From the NCBI RefSeq assembly GCF_016097555.1, contig NC_054704.1, positions 101,111,820 through 101,175,819 on the forward strand: DNA of 64,000 nt, read 5' to 3'. How positions within the stretch are numbered: position 1 is the first letter of the stretch; each line of letters opens with the position of its first letter. The DNA is from Gigantopelta aegis (taxonomy: Eukaryota > Mollusca > Gastropoda > Neomphalida > Peltospiridae). Positions 57,101 to 64,000 of this stretch are shown one piece after another. The notes below the pieces were generated by a model. That model ran no database searches. It was not told the origin of the DNA and saw only the letters and a program-made list of their open reading frames with translations. A program made the position numbers and the translations under genes.

Positions 57101-57548
57101 CAGACAGCACATACTGTGGGGCACTGGCTACATTAGCAGCAAGGGATGTTTTGTATCTACTTCTCACACACAGACAGCACATACTGTGGGGCACTGGCTA
57201 CATTAGCAGCAAGGGATGTTTTGTATCTACTTCTCACACACAGACAGCACATACTGTGGGGCACTGGCTACATTAGCAGAAAGGGATGTTTTTTATCTAC
57301 TTCTCACACACAGACAGCACATACTGTGGGGCACTGGCTACTTCAGAAGCAAGGGATGTTTTGTATCTACTTCTCACACACAGACAGGACATACTGTGGG
57401 GCACTGGCTACTTCAGAAGCAAGGGATGTTTTGTATCTACTTCTCACACACAGACAGCACATACTGTGGGGCACTGGCTACTTCAGAAGCAAGGGATGTT
57501 TTGTATCTACTTCTCACACACAGACAGGACATACTGTGGGGCACTGGG
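54110..57548. repeat. 70-bp satellite, apparently SINE-derived
   Basis: About 49 copies of a 70-bp unit (ctacattagcagcaaggg, atgttttgtatctacttctc, acacacagacagcacatac, tgtggggcactgg). Variants include cttcagaag for cattagcag and ataatg for atactg, and a few units are truncated (about 55131, 55775-55813, 57040). The unit aligns with the inverted SINE body: ctacatt...tagcaaggg, atcttttatatgcac, ccacagacaggatagcacatacc and the gtgcactgg region. Overlapping open frames of 66-280 codons are shadows. Confidence 0.93.
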
Positions 57549-58098
57549 TGGGACTGTGTGTGTGTGTGTGTGTCTTTGGCTATGTGTGTGTGTGTCTGTG
57601 CCTGTGTGTCTGTGTGTGTGTGTCTGTGTGTGTGTGTGTGTCTGTGTGTGTGTGTGTGTGTGTCTGTGTGTGTCTGTGTATGTGAGTGTGTGTGTGTGTG
57701 TGTGTGTCTGTGTTTATGTGTGTGGTGTGTTTGTGTCTGTGGGTGTGGGTGTCTGTGTCTGTTGTGTGTGTGTATGTATATGTGTCTTGTGTCTGTCTGT
57801 GTGTGTGTGAGTGAGTGTGTTTGTGTGTGTGTGTGTGAGTGTGTTTGTGTGTGTGTTTGTGTGTGTATGTGTTGTCTGTCTCTGAGAGTGAGCGAGTGTC
57901 TGTTTGTGTATGTGAGAGAGTGTATGTCTGTGTGTGTGAGAGAGTGTGTGTCTGTGTGTGTCTGTGTGCATGTGTGTGTGTGTGTGGTATTTGTGTCTGT
58001 GAGTGAGTTTTTGGTGTGTGTGTGTGTGTGTATTAGTGTATGTATGTGTGTGAGAGAGTGAGTGTGTTTGTGTGTGTGTGTGTCTCTGTGTGTGTTTG

Positions 58099-58146
<48 letters not shown>

Positions 58147-58347
58147 TGTATGTCTGTATGTCTATCTGTCTGTGTCTCTGTATGTGTATGTGTGTATATA
58201 TGTGTGTCTGTGTGTGTGCGTGTGCGCGTGTGTGTCTATTTGAGTGTGTGTGTGTGTGTGAGAGAGAAAGAGAGAGTGTGTGTGTGTGAGAGTGTGTGCA
58301 TGTGTGTGTGGTGTGTGGTGTGTGTGTGTGGCGGGGGGGGGGGGGGG
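57549..58347. repeat. (TG)n-rich microsatellite ending in poly-G
   Basis: About 800 bases of impure TG repeats with TCTG, TATG and GAGAG interruptions, a short TATATA core near 58100, and a G run at about 58333-58347. It directly follows the last 70-bp satellite unit, whose ACACAC/GTGTGT content may have seeded it. Confidence 0.95.
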
Positions 58348-58367
58348 TAATCCAATCAGAAAATGGA

Positions 58368-58446
58368 TACACTAAAGGGATTGAATCCTTTGACCAAACC
58401 CATCAGGCGAACGCTCTACCAACTGAGCTAGAACCTGGGCCGCCCC
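58368..58446 (-). mobile_element. tRNA-derived SINE head, inverted
   Basis: The minus strand carries an A box (ctagctcagttggtagagcg) and a B-box-like ggattcaatccc with tRNA-like spacing. The acceptor stem does not pair convincingly and no functional anticodon arm is clear, so I call it a SINE head rather than a tRNA gene. The body is not preserved beyond the poly-G. Confidence 0.55.
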
Positions 58447-58599
58447 AAAAGTCACTGCATAGTGGATAGACCATATTTTTACTCATGAATACTTGTTGAA
58501 GGTACATGTGCATGGTTCTCCTAACATAATGTCAGTACACCTCTGATTCAAACTTGCAGCGTGTTATTGGTTGTCTTAAGTAACCGTTTGGAGCCAAAT

Positions 58600-58785
58600 T
58601 CATAAAACATCGTAAAATTACATTCACGACTAGCAGCCGTACGGTAGCCCGAATAGTCTGACGGTAAGAGAGTTTGACGGACAGTTATAACGGTAAAGAG
58701 CGCTATTACTGTCCGAATGTCCGTCTAGTTCTCTTACCGTCAGAGTTCTCGATTTACCGTACGTTTAGCCTTCATGTCTTTTTGA
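58600..58785. mobile_element. Fold-back repeat, MITE-like
   Basis: Contains the inverted pair ctgacggtaagagag (about 58659) and ctcttaccgtcag (about 58731), with further complementary pieces gacggacagt/actgtccg and cgtacggta/taccgtacg. CG dinucleotides are frequent here relative to the neighbouring sequence. No coding frame. Confidence 0.5.
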
Positions 58786-58989
58786 ACGTGCGTTGCTTGT
58801 ACTCGTCTCCTTATAAAAGCAAACGTTTTTCTTTTGTATGTTACGATTTAATGCCAAAAAAGCAAGTTGTAGGGTTGTTTTTTTTCAAACGTATTTTATT
58901 GGGGGGAGGGGGGGGGAAATTCGATTTGAAAAATATCTTCTTTCAGTTAAATTTGCTACCAATATGTCATTTGTCTACATGCTTCATAT

Positions 58990-59934
58990 ATACTGAACAA
59001 AAAAAGAAACTTCCGATTTGTACATATAGTATTTGTTGTGTTAAAGAATTCATTGTGTAACGAAATTATATAGGTAGTATTAGCCTTGAGCTGTATTATC
59101 AGGATTCATGAATTTTATCGATTATTTTTGCACTGTTAATTGTCCACAACGTGAAATTCAATTTGCACGTGCATGCATGGTTCGACATGTCCCGTGTAGT
59201 ATTCGGTCAATTTGTTTTACTTGTCTTACTGACATTGTTGTCAAGTGAACGAAAACGCTTAAAAATTTGTAAAAAAAACAACGTTTTTTACATTGTAGCA
59301 TTTTTAGTATGCCAAGAATACCCAATAATTTACGCGAACGGGCGATTGGCATGCTTGATGCTGGCATGTCGACAAAAGACGTTGCAAGGCATGTTGGGAG
59401 TTCTAGTCGAGCGATACGAAATCTTCGCGTAAGATTTCGAACGACAGGAAGCACCAACGACTTGCCACGCCGTGGACGTCCGTGTGTTACAACGCGTGGT
59501 CAAGACCGCTATATCATGAACACGCATTTGCGCAATCGATTCCAAACTGCCACTGCTACTGCCGCTAACACACCTGGGCTTCATAATAACCGAATCAGTG
59601 GGAAAACTGTTCGTAATCGTCTGCGGGAGAACGGTTCATATGCACGACGTCCTTACGTCGGATGCGTTTTAACGCAACGTCATCGTCTAAATCGTCTTAA
59701 TTGGGCACGTGTACACACTCGTTGGATACGGCGACGCTGGAATACCGTTCTTTTTTCGGATGAATCCAGATTTTCTTTACAACGTTGTGATGGCAGGGTG
59801 CGCGTCTACCGTAGGAAAAATGAACGCTATGCTGTCTGTTGTGTTCTTGAACGAGATCGTTTCGGAGGTGGGGGTTGTGTCATGGTCTGGGCAGCCATTG
59901 CCCATTGTCACGGGGATTCTATAATACCCGTAAC
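58990..59934 (+). mobile_element. Tc1/mariner-like transposon, 5' part, interrupted by an LTR element
   Basis: Begins after a TA at about 58989 with tactgaacaaaaaaagaaac, a typical Tc1-like inverted-repeat start. A non-coding leader is followed by the transposase frame. The element stops abruptly at 59934, where a long terminal repeat starts. The right half, including the second inverted repeat, is expected beyond the retrotransposon and outside this window. Confidence 0.8.
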
Positions 59935-59941
59935 TGAATAA
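59309..59941 (+). CDS. Tc1-like transposase, N-terminal two-thirds
   Basis: Starts MPRIPNNLRERAIGMLDAGM and has the paired-like helix-turn-helix DNA-binding region (about residues 5-60; MSTKDVARHVGSSSRAIRN, then RRGRP at 52-56). The second helix block follows (GKTVRNRLRENG), and then the start of the DDE domain (WNTVLFSDESRFSL), which supplies the first catalytic aspartate. A full Tc1 transposase is about 340 residues; this frame has 210. The second Asp and the Glu of the DDE/D triad are absent because the LTR element cuts in after the GDSIIPV region. The last codons and stop come from the LTR. The enzyme would be inactive. Confidence 0.85.
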   Translation: MPRIPNNLRERAIGMLDAGMSTKDVARHVGSSSRAIRNLRVRFRTTGSTNDLPRRGRPCVTTRGQDRYIMNTHLRNRFQTATATAANTPGLHNNRISGKTVRNRLRENGSYARRPYVGCVLTQRHRLNRLNWARVHTRWIRRRWNTVLFSDESRFSLQRCDGRVRVYRRKNERYAVCCVLERDRFGGGGCVMVWAAIAHCHGDSIIPVTE

Positions 59942-61161
59942 AACACGATTATCAAAATATCTCTCCTAACTGTATATCTATTAGATCTCTCTGTAACAGG
60001 CTGTTAAACCCTAGTATGGCTCGTCTCTAGGTATGATCAGAGATACGATCTTATATAAAGTATATATTAATATAGCACGTTTAGCTCACTAGAAACACAA
60101 CAAAACACAATACACTTTGGAATCTTATTAATCTACGCTGACAAATGTACAGCCGTAGTAGTTAATTAATAACAGCAATAATAACAACCCAGAACTGATC
60201 ACTTAATTAGTTAATCTCTAGGTGTCTAGTTACACAATATGCGAATCACTTCACCGTTACACCACACCCACACGTGTGATAATTGAGAAACGCTTCCAGA
60301 GAGATGTTAATTAATAAACGAATTACAACACCATTCCTAACTGGTTAATTTTTAGTTAACCCTTACTACTCGTTCAGTAACGTGTGATAATTTAGGAACG
60401 CTTCCAGGGGAACTTAATTAATAAAGGAATTACAGCTCTATTCCTAACGGGTTAATTTTTAATTAACCCTAACTACTCATTTAGTAACCTTGTGACACAG
60501 AATTAATACTGGTACCTATCACAATAAAGACAATAACCTACAGTTTACCTAGGTCCGCTAGGATGACTGGCTAAGCTTTATATTATATACTCATATAATG
60601 TTAGAACAAAAAGTCTACGATTTACTTCGTCAGATGACCGAAGACACTATCTAAAGAATATTGGTATAATACAGTATTAAAATATTTAAAGGTCACATCA
60701 ATCACATCAAGGTTATACACAGAGCAGAAATAATATATTTACCAGTCCAAACGGACAACGTTCCCCCTGGACGCCTTCCAAATGTTTCTCCTCGATATCT
60801 CTAAAACACTAGCTATTTATTATAAATCAGGATTTTGCCTCGGGGTACAAGGCGGTACCTCACGTATCATCTCATATTCCAACTCTACTAGAGTCGGTAT
60901 ATTTCTCTGTCTGATCGTCAGACTTACTGACGCCATCGTCGCCAAATCACGGTCGTCGAAACCGCACTCGCAGAGGTATTACGTAACTACTCGCCACATG
61001 GCTTCCACAGCTGGACTAAGTGCATATTGGAATGCCCGATCGCGCGAAGTATTACGTAACAAGTTGCCCACCTGGGCTACGGGCAATGAAACTGCACACG
61101 GCCCTCTAACACAATTAAAATCGCCACAGGCGAAACAAATTTAAGAGCATGTACCGTCACA
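59935..61161 (-). repeat. Long terminal repeat (3' LTR)
   Basis: About 1.23 kb. On the minus strand it starts tgtgacggtacatgc and ends in ca at the Tc1 junction, matching the TG...CA rule. A purine-rich tract (gaggtgggggtg) lies immediately upstream on the minus strand at about 61162-61175, as expected before a 3' LTR. The interior has a short diverged duplication (aggaacgcttccag near 60390 and an equivalent near 60290). The partner LTR is not in the window, so divergence cannot be used for dating. Confidence 0.7.
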
Positions 61162-63902
61162 CACCCCCACCTCAAAAAGGATATTTCCTCTACTCTAGGA
61201 ATAGGGAAATATACTACATTAAAACAAAAATGTGCGTTAACCGACGCATACGGACATTTATAACACATGTAATAATAAGGTGACTACCAGTAATCACACT
61301 GAGTCTCTGAGTCCCTGGTATACAAATAAAATATATATAAACAAAACAGAAATAAAGAATGTCAACACATTATCATAACGTTCAACTTCGGGACAGGGCA
61401 TCAGCGATTACATTGGATGTGCCCTTGATATGTCCATTGGTAATTGGGTATTCTTGCAGGATAAGACTCCATCTCAAAACTCTCTGGTTGGAAGCTTTCA
61501 TTAGGATGATCCAGTCCGTCTTCGTCTTCTTGGAACAGCACAGCTCCAGCACCCACGTCACTGGCACCCACAGCTAGCTTGAACGGCATTCGGTAGTCTG
61601 GTGCTGCCATCACGGGAGACGAGTAGCGCCTCTGCTTGAGACGGTTGAATGACTTCTCGCATTCACCTGACCAATGGAACTTCGTTTCCTTCTTTCTCAG
61701 CGTCGCACGTTTTCCAGGTTTTCTCCGATAGGCATGCTGTCGACGCGGTGTAGCGTTGGGTTCCAAGCGCACATCTTTGCTTAAGGTGTTGGTAACCGTT
61801 GGAAGGTTCTGACAAATGGAAACATTGTCTTGTTTCGACGTAGTCAACTTTGCTCGCTGGGGGTTCAAGTCTGCTAGAATCTGGCCGTTGGCCAACTTGA
61901 CCTCTGCAGTCTTGACGTCATCACAGGAAATTGAGTGTCTCTCAATTTGGACCGGTCTCTCTGGAACTATCGGCAGTCTGTCAAAATAACCTTTTAGCAA
62001 ATTGATGTGACAATACCTACTTTTCCTAACCCTATCAGGAGTGTTTATCATATACCCTGTCTCATTAACTCGTTTGAGCACAACATAGGGCCCGAAATAC
62101 CTGTTCTGCACAGAACCCCGTTTAATGGGAAGGTACAGCAGCACCTTATCCCCTGGTTTAAATTCCCGACTCTTAGCCTTCCTATCAAACACTGATTTTA
62201 TTTTGCTCTGAGCATGGCTCAGTTGCTTCCTAGCTAGTTCGGTCGCCGGCAACCTCCCATCTCTAACTCTCTTATTTTATTAATACTCCCTTGTCCACAG
62301 TTAACAAGGTAGTGCGAGCTGCCAACAAATTTGGATCAGCCCCCTGCTCTAGAATTAACTCTTGTCTATTACAAGGTAAATCCCCTCTATCAAAGACAAC
62401 TGGTTCAATTCCCCTCTGCGGGAGATCAACAGGTTCCACCACATTTAATTCCTCAGTTGACTTGTCTACAATTTTACTGATAACCTCATCCACTCCAATT
62501 TCATGGCTCACACACGTATCAGACAAATCACAAATATCCTCTGCGTCTTGTGCTAACCTACTGGTCATATCCCTAGTCATTACACACGCAGGATATTTAA
62601 TCTCATCAACCTCACACTCTTTTATGGGTAAAGGGCTGTCTGTCATTAACAATTGGTCACATTGCGGCTGACAACACTGACTAGTCAAATCATTACCCAA
62701 CAAAACTCCTATGTTTTCAACAGGCAAGTCCTTCACAACACCCATAACGACTGGTCCCGTCACAAACTTCGAACACAAGAAAACCTTATGTAACCGGACA
62801 ACCATTTTTTCTCCAGTAACCGAGGTTAAAGCCAAACTACGTCCTATGTTTGAATTTTCAATACCAGCTAAACACTTTTGCGTTATCAGACTCTGACTAC
62901 ACCCGGTATCTCTATAGATTGATATAGCCTTTGGACACAACTCTTGTTTCACATCACAAACCATACCAGTGGACACATACGGGTTTACTTTCTCTGCCAT
63001 GGGACTAACCATTAACTCTCTCGCTAACGGAGCTGACCTCACTAAACCGACCACTTGCGCATTATCGCGTTTCCTTTTAAAACAGTCCCCGATAAGATGG
63101 TTATCCTTTTTACAGTAACTGCAATGTGGACGAAAAGTTCGTGCATTGGCTGATAATGCAGGTCTATCCTTACTTTGCCCACCAGGTGCATTCCTTGCCT
63201 GACTAGCTGACCAACTAGATGACTCTCCCCGATAGTTACTTTCCCGGGAAAAACCTGGCTGAAATTTCTTCTTATCACCCTGTTGTAAAGAGCTACCCAG
63301 TACTGCCTGAGCTTTGTGTATTAACACGTAATCATCTGCCACTATGCCTGCCTCCTCTATCTTTTTGACTTCACGATCCTCTAAGTGAATACGTAAGCTA
63401 ACTGGTAATCCATTTTTAATGTCCTGTAAGATCAACAACTCCCGTAACTCGGTATATGACTCTACCTGATGAGACACCACCCATTTATCAAACATCCCTG
63501 CCTTCTTAGCCACAAACTCACTATAAGACTGACCCTGCGTTTTTCTCAACTCGCTATACCGTAAACGATAATCCTCAGGTCGTAATTCATAAGCCCTCAA
63601 CACTGCAGCCTTAACTAGGTCGTACTGACTTGCTCGCTCATCACTCATTGAATTATAAGCTATACTAGCCTTCCCCTCAACACGGCTAACAATGTCCACT
63701 TAGACTTCGGCCAATTTAGCTGCTTAGCGGCCCGTTCAAAAAGTTGAAAGAATATGTCTACCTCCTGATCGTCAAATACAGGCACTGATCTATAAGCCTC
63801 CGACATGTTAAAACCATTTCCTGCCTCACGTCTAACTTCTTCAGTATTCAACTTTAACTCATGTTCCACTTTTAATTTTTCTAACTGGAATTCTCTATCC
63901 CT

Positions 63903-63904
<2 letters not shown>

Positions 63905-63971
<67 letters not shown>

Positions 63972-64000
63972 CTCTCTATCTCTATCCCTCTCTATCTCTA
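63905..64000. repeat. (TC)n microsatellite at the right window edge
   Basis: About 30 TC units then a tctctatccc repeat. On the minus strand it reads as an Arg-Glu run in the gag-like region of the LTR element, a composition found in related elements. It may be a length-variable part of that element. Confidence 0.8.

Larger units (their letters stand above)
59935..64000 (-). mobile_element. Fossil Ty3/Gypsy-type LTR retrotransposon, running off the right edge
   Basis: Minus-strand element with one LTR in the window (59935-61161), a polypurine tract next to it, and an internal region reaching the window edge. Parts seen: a gag-like region with an Arg-Glu-rich start (about 62.9-63.95 kb), a CCHC zinc knuckle (CSYCKKDNHLIGDC, about 63.1 kb), a retroviral-type protease site region (about 62.9 kb), an integrase C-terminal-like segment (about 61.9-62.25 kb) and RNase H-like segments (about 61.4-61.7 kb). 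The order of parts is not canonical and no full polymerase is seen, so it is broken, with several breaks and internal rearrangement. It inserted into the Tc1-like element and is therefore younger than that copy. The frames it retains suggest moderate age. Confidence 0.8.

Noticed and set aside
54129-58372. Many overlapping 66-311-codon frames, including Cys/Val- and Thr/His-rich ones
   Set aside because: Shadows of the 70-bp satellite and the TG microsatellite.
58368-58446. A functional tRNA gene
   Set aside because: A and B boxes are recognisable, but the stems do not pair convincingly and the same kind of head begins the local SINEs.

Overview
The window reads as an animal nuclear genome, most likely a mollusc and probably a gastropod. 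Genes are split into short exons with canonical GT-AG introns. Proteins are of metazoan type. Several copies are present of tRNA-headed SINEs with tails of the kind I associate with molluscs, next to Tc1, pogo-like and hAT-like DNA elements and a Ty3/Gypsy-type LTR element. The lineage call is inference; no rRNA or mitochondrial marker is present.

Layout. (1) 1-2180: a 43-bp tandem array broken by a 1-kb block with poly-G runs. (2) 2183-12445, + strand: the 3' twelve exons (498 codons) of a conserved protein with two C2-like domains that I could not name. (3) 15125-25873, - strand: a complete twelve-exon DMAP1 gene (495 aa), tail-to-tail with the first gene. (4) 28240-49236, + strand, head-to-head with DMAP1: an eleven-exon, 576-aa carboxyltransferase of the methylcrotonyl-CoA carboxylase beta (MCCC2) family. 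Its C-terminal active-site motifs are altered. (5) 53020-53220, - strand: the last coding exon of an unidentified gene. (6) 54-58 kb: a 70-bp satellite that looks SINE-derived, then a TG microsatellite. (7) 58990-64000: a Tc1-like transposon interrupted by a fossil LTR retrotransposon that runs off the right edge.

The window is unusually rich in tandem arrays, roughly 18 kb of 64 kb by my reading. The recurring oddity is that four exons in three unrelated genes have their 3' ends, with the intact 5' splice site, tandemly duplicated into the following intron: about 40 copies in the C2 gene, four in DMAP1, and two each at exons 5 and 6 of the MCCC2-like gene. I rate this the most interesting signal. 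No operon-like or defence system is visible. The genes appear to be ordinary housekeeping loci (chromatin remodelling, mitochondrial carboxylase family, a probable membrane- or cilium-associated C2 protein) with no evident joint pathway.
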